The position numbers were made by a program, and so were the translations under genes. From Tachypleus tridentatus (Eukaryota > Arthropoda > Merostomata > Xiphosura > Limulidae), in contig NC_134825.1 of NCBI RefSeq assembly GCF_004210375.1, positions 64,161,558 through 64,225,557 of the forward strand: a stretch of 64,000 bases of DNA, given 5' to 3'. The notes beneath the pieces are model-generated. The model made no database searches. It saw nothing but the letters and a program-made list of their open reading frames with translations, and was not told the origin of the DNA. This document shows, in pieces, positions 45,216-55,973 of this stretch; positions within the stretch are counted from its first letter, which is position 1; each line of letters begins with the position of its first letter.

Positions 45216-46482
45216 TTACTTCCTGAGCCACTGAGTGGAGAAATGTCTAACTATATTATTTTTAGTTGTCGAGTTGACACATACGTAATATATATATATT
45301 TTGTATTCTTTAGTTTATGAGATTAAAATTTCATTGGATTAACAAGTTTTAAAACTTTCCAATCCTCTTTTCAAATTTCTTTTATGTTGGTTTTAGAAAA
45401 AAATCTTAATAAAATTACAAAACCCTCTTTAAATTATGAGATTTATAAATTAAATGATACCATTAACCAGTTGATCTTGGTCAAACTAATGAAATTGTTT
45501 TCAATTTTAGTTCTCACTAGCATTAGCGTTTCATGCCACAAATGATTATGTAAAGAAGCTAACGATTTATGTGGGAGAAATATCATATTGATTTTATTTC
45601 TGTTTGTTTTTTATCATTTCTTAATTACGAAGCAGTAGGACGTAACAATAGAGGCATCACAGTAGTGAAAAGTATGTAATCAATGCGGAAGTTCCTATGA
45701 AGAGGAAATTATAATTGATTAACTAAAAGTTATCCAACGAAGCACCGTATTTTACGTCAAGTGAATCAGGTTTAAGAAATAATTAAAAACTATACTTGGA
45801 CTGAGCTTTTAAAAACAAGACCTTTCTAATTATTTAACGAGTGAAAGGAAATGAAGTAAAATTCGGAAGTATTTTAGGGAATAATCTGATAAAGACGAAT
45901 CAATCTGATTATTTCACCTCATTTTATATTATACACACAGTACGTGAAAGTTAATGGACTAACAGTAAATATTAGACATTAAATTACAAACAGAGCGTGA
46001 TACGTTTTATTTTTTAATCTAAATCGTAGATTTGGCATAAAACTTATAAACTAAACGGTATCATGTGTTTTTAACCACAGAATGGCGAAAATAACGATAT
46101 GCAAAAATGAGCTTATAGTAGAAATACCTCCAATTCCTTACATGAGGTTAAATGTAACGTTAATGTTAAGTATAGCTCAATTTATTTGACTTGAACATTG
46201 CATCTGACGGTATCTTGTTATTAAGCGCACATATTTAAATACGTTTGAGTGTTAAATTTCATTTGAATGGGGTCATTATGTTTGTAAGAATTTCTTAGTC
46301 GAATAACACATCTCAAGCAAAAATAAATCTAGATATTCACCAAAGTCTGTTGCATCATGAATAGTTAGATCTGGATGTTAGAGATTTACATTTGTTCCCA
46401 AGCTGATAAGTCTATTCGCGATACTTTATGTATAAACAAGATATATGAGATTGTTCATTCTCATGTGTCACAAAAATCTGGA
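45216..46482. other. No feature recognised
   Basis: No ORF of 60 codons until the array. A TA run lies at 45285-45300. Confidence 0.5.
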
Positions 46483-46694
46483 TTGTTATGTTTCAGAGCT
46501 AGAGGTCACTTATATTCCTTATCATATTGTTATGTTTCAGTGTTGGTGGCCATTTATATTTCTTACCATATTGTTATGTTTCAGTGCTAGCAATCACTTA
46601 TATTCCTTATCACATTGTTATGTTTCAGTGCTAATGGTCGCTTATATTCCTTATCACATGGTTATGTTTCAGTGCTAGTGGTCACTCATATTTG
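46483..46694. repeat. 44-bp tandem array, almost five units
   Basis: Units start TTGTTATGTTTCAG at 46483, 46527, 46571, 46615 and 46659 (the last is TGGTTATG and incomplete), each with CACTTATATTCCTTATCA. The sequence is unrelated to the other 44-bp array at 27.9 kb. Two overlapping ORFs across it are repeat by-products. Confidence 0.92.
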
Positions 46695-47044
46695 TAAGCG
46701 TATTCTCTTCAGACTTCAAACTATAATTATCGATTAGTGATACGTGTTTAGGGTGACAAATGAAATACGAAATAAGGAGAGTAGAACAAATCTTACTCGT
46801 CTTAGAGTAAATCATTACCACTTTAACACGAGAATTACAAATTAGTTTAATTAATATGTAGCATACCTATTAAATGGCAAATAATTATAAGAATATAATA
46901 GGCTAAAGTGAAAACAAGAACAAGAACAACAAAAATAAGTACCAGAATACAAAAACAAAAATAATGTAATATTCAGTAACCAGTTTCTTAAACCTTAAAG
47001 AAAGTTTTTAATAACTTTGTCAATTTATGTCAATAATGGAAGCA

Positions 47045-47321
47045 TTGTTTGTTTGTTTTTGAATTTCGCACAAAGCTACTCGAGGGCTATCTGTGTTAGC
47101 CGTCTCTAATTTAGCAGTGTAAGACTAGAGGGAAGGCAGCTAGTCATCACCACCCACCGCTAACTCTTGGGCTACTCTTTTACCACCGAATAGTGGGATT
47201 GACCGTCACATTATAACGCCCCCACGGCTGAAAAGGCGAGCATGTTTGGCGCGACGGGGATGCGAACCCGCGACCCTCAGATTACGAGTCGCACGCCTTA
47301 ATGCGCTTGGCCATGCCGGGC
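47045..47321 (-). mobile_element. SINE-A, full length, most intact copy
   Basis: CAATAATGGAAGCA at 47031-47044 and 47322-47335 duplicates the target (the first C may belong to the SINE). Head complement GGCCATGCCGGGCC complete; A box TGGCCAAGCGC; B box GGTTCGCATCC, one base off. All internal blocks are present. A good candidate for a recent insertion. Confidence 0.95.
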
Positions 47322-47335
47322 CAATAATGGAAGCA

Positions 47336-48732
47336 AACGTAAAAAAACAAAATATGTATATATACATATATATATATTCGGCCGTGGTAGATTAACAGAA
47401 GTATATCAGAAAAAAGTGGAAGATGTTTATAGAGAAACCTTCGTATTATTAACAAAATAAGGAATGGTTAGTTTTAACGTTAAGTATATTAGTGCACTGT
47501 ATAGTTGAACTGAACTAAAAGTGTACATGTTTTTTTTGGGTTAAAATACAAATCTAGAAAATTTCGTTTCTGTTATGCTCTTAGAAAATTTCAACTGTCT
47601 ACAGACGTGAATTTAGATTGTTTATTTAGTTTTATAATTGCAATATTATTTCAAAGATTAAATACACTTAGTTAAATTGTCACAATAATATTGCATTTCT
47701 CTTTAGTAATGAATAATGCTGCTTTCTCAGTATAGAGTGGAATGCTAACTTTGGAATATAATCAATCGAAACGTTGCTACGTTGAAATGTAAGTGAGGTA
47801 ACTATCTTATAATACATTGGAGATCATTTGGTGGGACAGACCATAATCCCAGTTATTGTCTTTCAAACAATGTCTGCCTTTTCATTAATATAGTCATTGT
47901 TCCTGTCCATATGTCTTCGTTTCTTACCAAATACAGCACAATTTTAACATATCAAAATAACAATATGCACTGCACATAATAAGCTACTGTTTAATTACTG
48001 TGTTTAATTTGTTGAGACCTATCTGAGCGCCTGTTGTGTATATTCGTACCTACAGTAAGTGTTTATTTAGTTTTTATATAAGAGATCATCTCTTCAACGG
48101 CTGAAACGTTCCATATTTTCATTAAATTTGTTTGAGATACATGAACTATTTAATAGTTCTGTGACTACGTAAACAAAACTGAAAGAAAAATCAGTAGTAA
48201 TGCTGTATGTTGAACTCTTTCTAAGCTCAAAGCTTAGAAACTTAGATTAATTTAGTTTCAAAAATTCATATGTTATAAATAAAAAGAAATAGATATAGCA
48301 AGAAAAAGTAACTCAGTTTTCTGTAGTCCTTTTAACCCTACCTACCCACTCTTTTTTTAACCCTACCTGCCCCTCTTCTTTTTGCACACTCAAGCAGCTC
48401 TTCAACAACTCACACACTTTTGTTCCAACCTCTCTTCCTTTTTTTTCCATTGGTTTATTTTCTGCAAGACATTTCATACGTCATTACCCTTAACAAAATT
48501 TTTAAAATAAGAACGTTTCTTGAGATGTTCTGACTGAAATAAGGTTTTCTTTCTTTGGAAAGAAAATATATGTATTCAGCAACAATTCTGAAATTGTTTA
48601 TTACTTTCACAGATTGAATTTATAGTTAGTGTTTTTTAGGAATTCTTTTTTTTATTTCTTGAAAACAACTGAACAGTAATTGTCTGTTTTTGCTAATTTG
48701 AATGTCAAAAGTGTTAGGGTTATTTAAGTTAT
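47336..48732. other. No feature recognised
   Basis: A TATATACATATATATATA-type run at 47355-47376 and the doubled word TTTTTAACCCTACCT(A/G)CCC at 48328-48372 are the only visible structures. There is no ORF of 60 codons. Confidence 0.55.
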
Positions 48733-48828
48733 AACAGTTATTTTAGGGTTACCTAAGTTATAAATATACAAAGAATACGGAACAGTTATTTTAGGGTTAC
48801 CTAAGTTATAAATATACAAAGAATACGG
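48733..48828. repeat. Perfect 48-bp tandem duplication
   Basis: 48733-48780 and 48781-48828 are identical (AACAGTTATTTTAGGG start, AAAGAATACGG end). A partial, older relative (GTTAGGGTTATTTAAGTTAT) lies just before at 48713. Identity of the two copies suggests a recent event or an assembly duplication. Confidence 0.95.
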
Positions 48829-49138
48829 TCGTTAACAAAGTTAACTCTATTTCTTATCTTAAGAAAAAATTTAGTAAGAATTTTTTTCCAAAAATGTCCT
48901 TTTGATCTCGATGTCATAAGTTCAAGTAATTTTACTTCTGTGAGTCCGTATTGTAGGTATGTATGTCTCTCTAGTATAATGCGAGCTTATAAGCAAAATT
49001 AATTTTGCTTAGAAGTTTTAAAACGCATAACAAAAGCTGTGTGTTTGTTTTGTCTCATCCTAACTTGTGGATGTTGGTCGCAATAAGTGTAATTTAAATT
49101 CGTAAATTAAATTGAGACATTGGTTCCTCTTTAAACGT

Positions 49139-49267
49139 TCCCCGGTGGCTCAGCGGTATGTCTGCGGACTTCCAATGCTAAAACCGGGTTTCGATACACC
49201 TGGTAGGCAGAGTACAGATAGCCCATTGTGTAGCTTTGTGCTTAATTCAAAACAACAACAACAACAA
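49139..49267 (+). mobile_element. SINE-B, full length
   Basis: TCCCCGGTGGCTCAGCGG head, CGGACTTCCAATGCTAAAAC, GGGTTTCGATACACCTGG, GCCCATTGTGTAGCTTTGTG and an AAC repeat tail. Close to the copy inside the MITE. No target duplication found. Confidence 0.93.
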
Positions 49268-50753
49268 TTTGACGTCAAATGGCGACAGAAAAATAACATA
49301 ACAACTTAATTCAAGCTCTTCTTCTGAAATCAGCTAAGTTTGTACTATATAAGAATTATGTAAAGTTGACTTTATGATTTCTGCGGATATGTATGGAAGG
49401 TGGTTCCATGAAAGATAATTTACACATTTAACCGCAATAAAAAAAAGCTTGAATTACAATGAAAGTGAAGAGAATTACTAGACATTTCTGCTGTTTTTTC
49501 GTCCGCCAGGAGAAATTATTGAGACAAAAAACAGTATTAGCTTAATAATACGAAAAACAAACAGGTAATGATTTCTAAATTGTTATTATGCATATATAGA
49601 GTACGTAACTTTTAATGCCTTATTCATCTTAATTTAACAAATTAGATAAAATTGGTTAAATGTTAAAAAAATCGTTAAAGTCTTAGAAATACAGAATGTT
49701 GAGTTATATTACAACTATTTCGGCCCTTACTACTTTGTTACAGTACAATACCCTATACATCTGGCCACTCTCTATCTGACGACCGTGTATTTTATTAATA
49801 GTTGTGCAGAGTAGTTTCCGTTGTATGGTTTTCATTTTAAAGCACACCACTCTTCCTCGAATACTTTCCTCAATTCATCCATATGTGCGTGGACGAGGGC
49901 ATCCCAGCGCCTATTTCAAGAATTATATCACATAAAAATTCATTTATGCCACTCACGTGACTTTACTGGTATGTCTCTATATAGAATAGCTTAAATACGT
50001 GTCGCATTCTTCAGGTATGCGACTTCTGAAAGAAAGGTATGACTAGGAGTCTTTTTGCCATTGACCTTGGTGTTTGTAGATTCTCACATATTGCAATATG
50101 CCACGTTTTGCTTACCTTTGTTAGGGTACGACTTGTTGCAGGTCTCCTTACGGATGGCTTCCTTTCCCAAGCTGATTCATATTATTTTGTTTTCTTATAT
50201 CAAAAAAAGAACAGTGTTATCTTCTAAGTCCGCGATCTGAATACATATTTATAATCTCAAAAAGTGCGTTACATCACTTTGATCAGTTTTTAGTGATATC
50301 ACGTTATCTGCAAGACGCCAATATCTGTTAAAATGTAGTTCTAATACATGCTATTTTACTGCGAGTTTATATCGGCTGCAGTTTAATGCAACTTACGTAT
50401 TCAAAATCTTTTTAATAAACTATTCATCATGTATTTACATTGCACATAATTTATTTAAAAATTTGAAATATCCTCTATAGAAAATATTATATGAAATGTT
50501 TCCTTACTACATTCATAAATATCCTTGCTTATCAGCAAACAGCTATTAATAGAATTTTTTACACTGTACCTTATCTTTTTTCCCCTGCAAATATTTATTT
50601 CCTTATATATAAGATAAAGCTTAAATAATTTTTCTACAACCTTAGGCAACTATATATATATATATATCTTTACATGTTAAAATAATATTTGTTGCTGAAG
50701 GGACTTGATGTTTTCTGTGAATTTTGTTTCTTTTTGTTTTTGAATTAATAACG
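49268..50753. other. No feature recognised
   Basis: ORFs of 61-64 codons at 50039-50240 and 50455-50649 overlap or are AT-rich and unremarkable. TA run at 50650-50667. A GC-richer patch lies at 49765-49915. Confidence 0.5.
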
Positions 50754-51252
50754 AAAATAAGTACTGACACGACAGAAAATAAGTACTGACACGACAGAAA
50801 ATAAGTACTGACACGACAAAAAATAAGTACTGACACGACAGAAAATAAGTACTGACACGACAGAAAATAAGTACTGACACGACAGAAAATAAGTACTGAC
50901 ACGACAAAAACAGAAAATAAGTACTGACACGACAAAAATAATAAGTACTGACACGACAGAAAATAAGTACTGACACGACAGAAAATAAGTACTGACACGA
51001 CAAAAAATAAGTACTGACACGACAGAAAATAAGTACTGACACGACAGAAAATAAGTACTGACACGACAGAAAATAAGTACTGACACGACAAAAATAAGTA
51101 CTGACACGACAGAAAATAAGTACTGACACGACAGAAAATAAGTACTGACACGACAAAAAATAAGTACTGACACGACAAAAAATAAGTACTGACACGACAG
51201 AAAATAAGTACTGACACGACAGAAAATAAGTACTGACACGACAGAAAATAAG
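50754..51252. repeat. 22-bp minisatellite, 22 units
   Basis: The core GTACTGACACGAC occurs 22 times, separated by AGAAAATAA or AAAAAATAA linkers that vary by a few A residues; one gap is CAAAAACAGAAAATAA. As 22 is not a multiple of three and the minus-strand unit has no stop in any phase, all three minus frames are open (164, 197 and 210 codons). They encode one protein-like repeat read in shifted phase (SVLIF, CRVSTYF, LSCQYLF) and are not genes. Confidence 0.95.
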
Positions 51253-51389
51253 AGGCTGTCTCCTGTTCACACATCGTAAGTTATTTCCTTGTGAAACACA
51301 TCAGTAGATGAAATAATATTAAAGAATGGTATATTAATAACAGCGTAACAATTAACATATTGTCCTCTGATGTTTATTTGGTAAATATG

Positions 51390-51440
51390 CAAAGATGAAG
51401 CACGAAAATCCAAGGTTCGATTCCTTCAGTATAAAGAACG
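51390..51440 (+). mobile_element. SINE-B/C scrap
   Basis: AAAATCCAAGGTTCGATTCC keeps a perfect B box (GGTTCGATTCC) and the preceding AAAATCC. Nothing of the head or tail is certain. Confidence 0.4.
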
Positions 51441-51619
51441 TATTTAGTCTATTATATATCTTTGAAATAAAACAGTAACTGAATTATTTATTTCCCTTAC
51501 TAAATAAAATGCGTTCCATGTATTAAGCTAAAACATACGTATATTTATAACGCTTGTTTTTATTTTCTGTTAAGCAATAGCCAGTTTGCAACTGTTAAAA
51601 TTCAAAAAGTATATAAATT

Positions 51620-51814
51620 TTATCGAGTAACCATACTAAAGTCTGAATCGCGTTTTTTCCCCTTCATTTCTGGTTGCGAAAGATTTTGTGATAAACAACG
51701 AGGTATAGTTGACAGTTGGAGGTGTGGCGACAATGGTAGTGTCTCTGTGACGTAAATCCAGCTTATTTCAAGTTTGTCTCCCTGTAGTTCAACAAGGGGA
51801 GTTCTGCCACTCAT
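51620..51814 (-). CDS. Unrecognised 64-codon ORF, possible exon or small gene
   Basis: The ORF opens with AACAATGAG, a good arthropod-type start context, and encodes 64 residues beginning MSGRTPLVELQGDKLEISWI and ending DSDFSMVTR. Its base composition (about 45% GC by eye) is well above the surroundings, it is free of known repeats, and codon use is less AT-biased than in the chance ORFs here. There is no signal peptide, membrane segment or motif I know. It could be a first coding exon, a short gene, or a decayed transposon piece. No TATA box or good splice donor was found. Confidence 0.25.
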   Translation of the reverse strand: MSGRTPLVELQGDKLEISWIYVTETLPLSPHLQLSTIPRCLSQNLSQPEMKGKKRDSDFSMVTR

Positions 51815-52334
51815 TGTTTTCCTTCACAGCAGATGTTCTCGTTCTGCTGTACATGATCTAAGATACAAAAAAGAGCTCGCGGTCGTTGTAAAATTTTTTT
51901 AATATACTCTTATGTAATCTAAAATAAATACGATGAGAACTTCTCAAAGGCGTTCTGTGTTCCGGAGCAAAACTTAATTTCTAAAAAAACCAACCGGCTT
52001 TTGTAACGGAGCTTCAGTAATAGACTGTGGCAGAAACACACATAGAGAGATAAGTAGGCAGAAATATATCATACTCACAGAGTGATAGTCAAACTGATTT
52101 ATGAGACTGTCAAAATGATTCAGATGTTAATGGTATGAATTCTAAAAACTTGCGCATAACATCTCCAGCGCCACGCTCTTATCTTACAGCTCAAACATTT
52201 TACATCTTTAAACAGAAAAGCATTAATAAAGTACGAGAAACACGCAGCAAGAGTATTCAATGTATGACCAAAGATCAGTTCAAAGATATGGATTTTCGTC
52301 TTTGATCATGTTAGCTTTCAACATAATTATTTGT

Positions 52335-52704
52335 TTGCTTAAGGGCAAAATCACATTAGGTTATCTAGTGTGTGGTAGATATAGACGGGACTTGAACCCT
52401 GAATTATATTCTTGTATTTCCGTAAAGTTACTGCTTTTCCACCAGGCGTTAACTTAATAACAGCATCACTTGGTGTGTGGTAGATATATCGAGACTCGAA
52501 CACCGAATTTTATCCTTGTATTTCCGTAAAGTTACTGTCCCTCGCTAGTTCAGCGGTATGTCTACGGACTTACAATGCTAAAATCAGGGGTTCAATTCCC
52601 CTCGGTGGGCTGAGCAGCTAGCCCTATGTGGCTTTGCAATAAGAAAAAACACCGTAAAGTTACTGCTTTCCCACCAGGCGTTAACTTAATAATAGCATCA
52701 TTGG
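52335..52704 (-). repeat. Tandemly duplicated old SINE-B/C, split by SINE-C
   Basis: An old minus-strand SINE (tail side AAGGGCAAAATCACATTAGG, head side CTTTTCCACCAGGCG) is followed by a second copy of its 52368-52472 part, starting at 52473 with a 105-bp step. Both copies share GTGTGTGGTAGATATA and GTATTTCCGTAAAGTTACTG. The second copy is interrupted at 52538-52651 and resumes with CTTTCCCACCAGGCG. Confidence 0.85.
52538..52651 (+). mobile_element. SINE-C, full length, 14-bp target duplication
   Basis: CCGTAAAGTTACTG at 52524-52537 and 52652-52665 fixes the borders. TAGTTCAGCGG serves as A box and GGTTCAATTCC is a consensus B box; the 3' end is GGCTTTGCAATAAGAAAA with hardly any AC repeat. 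It is the best candidate for an active-type SINE-C promoter here. Confidence 0.95.
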
Positions 52705-52843
52705 TCAAGAACGTCGTACAATGAATCTTTATCTCAAATGATTTGAAGAGGATTGTGTTGTATTTTATTGACAATTAATGCTTTTGAATACGGAAGATTT
52801 TTACCAGCTAATTCTAACATATGTTTTTTTAATTTTCGTCTTG

Positions 52844-52968
52844 CCTCCCCAGTGGCACAGCGGTATGTCTGCGGAGTTACAATGCTAAAATCCGGGTTTG
52901 GATACCAGCGGTTGGCAGAGCACAGACAGTCCATTGTGTTGCTTTGTGCTTAATTTCAAACAAACAGA
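52844..52968 (+). mobile_element. SINE-B, full length
   Basis: GCCTCCCCAGTGGCACAGCGG (A box TGGCACAGCGG), ATGCTAAAATCCGGG, GTTTGGATACC in the B-box place, GTTGGCAGAGCACAGACAG and GCTTTGTGCTTAATTTC with an AAACAAAC tail. Confidence 0.93.
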
Positions 52969-53919
52969 TAATATAGTTTTTTGATTATGTGAACTGGTAA
53001 TAGGTTTCCATAGATGTGATCACGTTTATCTCTCAATTCTTTGACATTAAGGGCATTCTATTGTTTTACAAACCATTTCAAAATGGTATATTATTCCATT
53101 TCTTTAATAAGCTTTTATATCTCAATATAGAAAACAAACTCTTAAGGACGGTAATTATTAATGCTTGGATGATATGGAGAAACTTTCTCGTTTGTGTCCG
53201 ACATTCACTTTTAGAGCACAGTTTACACCTTTAATCTGTAATTAATTCTTTAGTATTGTATATCATGAATATTTTGCCTTAATTTTTAATGAGCACTTTT
53301 TCGTAATTGATATTTTATGCATCATTTATGGACAGCGATACGAATAGGATATTTTCCACATACACACCTATGTATTTCGATGGTAATTTTATTTACAGCA
53401 ATAAAGAACTTTCAAAACTCTTATTATAAAATGACATTCAAAAACCTTCCAATTGTTAAAACGGTAATGTGACATTTATCAGTCTTAAAACTAAAATCCA
53501 GTATCTACTTCATTCTGTCAGTCCTTATATAATTCCCAATGTTTTAACAGAATACAAGAAGTTTTGTAGTTGATTTAGATGTTGCTTCATTAGAAATGCA
53601 AAACAGAAAACAAAGATAAGTTTAAACAACTGCAGTCTGTGAGACCAAGTTTTCTTATATTATATGATAATGCCTTATTAATATTATTTATAAAACTTAA
53701 AACATTATATCTTACGTACGTACTTAAAACTAACCAGCTTTTAACGTAAGAAGAACTGTACAACCCATATCCAGACAGATTAGTTATTTGAAATATTATT
53801 ATTCTTAATGCAAGAGTAGAGGACAAAGCAAAACATTCAAAAACATGATTATTTATGTCTATGATATTATGACATTTATAGAAAGTTCCCACTATGACCA
53901 GAAACGTATTATTCAATTA

Positions 53920-54042
53920 TATGTTTGTTTGTTTTTGAGCCCAAAGCTACACAATTGGCTATCTGTGATGTGCCCTTCGAAAGTACCAAATCTGACATTT
54001 CGCATTATACGCCCTCATGATGCCATTGAGCTACTAGGCCCA
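53920..54042 (-). mobile_element. SINE-B-like, variant head
   Basis: Tail complement GTTTGTTTTTGAGCCCAAAG, CTACACAATTGGCTATCTGT, then a more diverged middle and a head complement TTGAGCTACTAGGCCC. The head (GGGCCTAGTAGCTCAATGGC) differs from other SINE-B copies and may mark a subfamily with its own tRNA-like source. Confidence 0.75.
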
Positions 54043-55051
54043 GTGAATTTCTCTTTTGCTTTGTCGGTGTAATTTATTCAACTAACTTTACCACAGAAAA
54101 AACTAATACAAACCCGTCATAGGAGAAAACTGTTATACTCGGTTGTTCTCTTCGTTAAATAGTTGTCTAAAATATTAAATTAAAAGTAATACAGTATAAT
54201 AGATTTTCAAGCACACACGTAAGATATACACATTTATACACTTCTGAAAACTTGCTACATTTACAGAAGTTGATACTACCTATCATATCACAATATGTTA
54301 ATCAGAATCCCACAATAGTTTATATCAAAATATGTTTTTACTGAAGTAAAGCTTTGTAAACCTAACACTTAAAGTGTGTAAAACAATAAGCTGAAACATT
54401 AAATAGTTTGACAATATTTGTTTTATTGAACTTTTTAAAGGAATGATAAATCTTATAAATACCGGCTGAAACATGACCGTTCTATTAATTTTTAGTTAAT
54501 GAACGTATACTTTAAAAATAGATGAAAATATTCTTAGATCACTTCTTGGTGAATTCATGAAATCTGAGTGGTAAGCCAAATTGACTTAGTTAAAATATAA
54601 TGTCAGGGATTACAGTAAAACAAAGTTATTTTGTTGAATTTTTATTGGTTCATCAGTGCCACCTTCAACAAAGTAGTTTGTGTAAAGAAACACTCATTTC
54701 ATGTATTCCTGGAAATAATGTAAATTTAAACGCCACTTATAACGAAAATGAAAAGAAACACAACGTAGACAAAATGAAAAAGGTTAAGCTGAAAAACAGG
54801 ATTTAGCTAATGTGCACTTGATCGTTTATAGTTTTTATAAATATATTTGGGAAATCTTTATGAAGTCACAGTTAATTTGCTCCAATACCTAGAGCCCGTA
54901 AATATTTCATTGTTGAACAACTAAGAGTACAATATTACACTTGTTTTAGAATTACATTATTCAGCAATAAAATTCTTACATTTTTTCATGTTAATCTGAT
55001 TGTCTCTTTCTTTCTTTTATTGTTTATCTTTCATACCTGCCTATTCATACC
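54043..55051. other. No feature recognised
   Basis: A 68-codon ORF at 54600-54806 has no motif. CTTTCATACCTGCC and ATTCATACCTGCCC just before 55052 form a short doubled word. Confidence 0.5.
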
Positions 55052-55179
55052 TGCCCTGTGGTCCAGAGGAATATCTGTGGACTTACAACACTAAAATACC
55101 GAGTATTGACATTCGTGGTGGGCACAGCACAAATTGCCCAGTGTGTAGTTTTGTAGCTAACCTCAAACAAGCAAACAAT
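55052..55179 (+). mobile_element. SINE-B, diverged
   Basis: CCCTGTGGTCCAGAGGAATA, GGACTTACAACACTAAAATA, GTGGTGGGCACAGCACAAAT and CCCAGTGTGTAGTTTTGTAG with an AAACAAGCAAAC tail. Confidence 0.85.
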
Positions 55180-55204
55180 GTTTTATATTTATTGGCTACC
55201 TGTT

Positions 55205-55321
55205 ATTTCGCGATGGGTCAGCGGTACGTTTACAGACTTACAACGAAAAAATCCGGAATTTTATTCTTTGCGGTGGACAGATTACAGATTGTTCATTGTA
55301 TAGCTTTCCACAAAGAACTTA
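55205..55321 (+). mobile_element. SINE-B, older copy
   Basis: GATGGGTCAGCGGTACG, AGACTTACAACGAAAAAATC, TGCGGTGGACAGATTACAG and GTATAGCTTTCCACAAAG. It follows another SINE-B in the same orientation after 25 bp. Confidence 0.78.
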
Positions 55322-55514
55322 ATAACATGTCCATGTAAAACCTCTAATATTTAACTGTCTGCTAATATATATGCCTTAGGTCACTTAAAATTTATTTCAG
55401 TGTACAATGAATGCTGTTAAGTCGACGATATATGTGTTTGTACGAATTGTAATTATAAAAGTTTTTCTGAATCGTATTTCTATTAATTATTGAAAAATTG
55501 TTATTCCGTAAAGT

Positions 55515-55530
55515 AAAAAAAAAAAAAAAA
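55515..55530. repeat. A16 run
   Basis: Sixteen A residues in a row. There is no retroposed gene body upstream, so it is taken as a simple homopolymer. Confidence 0.8.
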
Positions 55531-55699
55531 TGATGTAAGAAAACTAATATCTTTAACGACGTTTTTATAATTTGATTGTAATCGTCGTAGAAATTTAATT
55601 AAAGAGTATTTTTAAAGATTTATGAAAAACATTGCGAAGTTAACGCCATTAAAAGTATATTATTTTCTAATTTGTAATGTACACTTCTTTGTTTCAAAC

Positions 55700-55973
55700 G
55701 AGCATGGCCTAGCGCGTTAAGGCGTGCACTTCGTAATCTGAGGGTCGCGGGTTCGCGTCCGAGTCGCGCCAAAACATGCTCGCCCTCCCAGCCGTGGGGC
55801 GTTATAATGTGACGGTCAATCCCACTTTTCGTTGGTAAAAGAGTAGCCCAAGAGTTGGCGGTGGGTGGTGATGACTAGCTGCCTTCCCTCTAGTCTTACA
55901 CTGCTACATTAGGGACGGCTAGCACAGATAACCCTCGAGTAGCTTTGTGCAAAATTCCAAAACAAACAAATAA
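55700..55973 (+). mobile_element. SINE-A, full length, with target duplication
   Basis: TGTTTCAAAC at 55690-55699 and 55974-55983 is the duplication. The head starts GAGCATGGCC, so a few 5' bases are missing. A box TGGCCTAGCGC; B box GGTTCGCGTCC. The 3' end is GCTTTGTGCAAAATTCC plus AAAACAAACAAATAA. Like the copies at 21.8 and 47.0 kb it has the AAGCGC-type head, probably a subfamily. Confidence 0.94.

Noticed and set aside
47230..47321. True tRNA gene
   Set aside because: The A and B boxes are part of the SINE-A head. The sequence continues into the SINE body and lacks a paired acceptor stem.
48733..48828. Telomere-like TTAGGG words
   Set aside because: Single TTAGGG words inside a 48-bp duplication, not a tandem telomere repeat; arthropods normally use TTAGG.
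50754..51252. CRISPR-like direct repeats
   Set aside because: Units are joined without unique spacers and the DNA is animal nuclear DNA.
50642..51274. Long overlapping minus-strand ORFs of 164-210 codons
   Set aside because: They are the 22-bp array read in three phases, with no start context and no sequence outside the repeat that suggests coding.
55515..55530. Processed pseudogene A tail
   Set aside because: No gene-like body or target duplication lies upstream.
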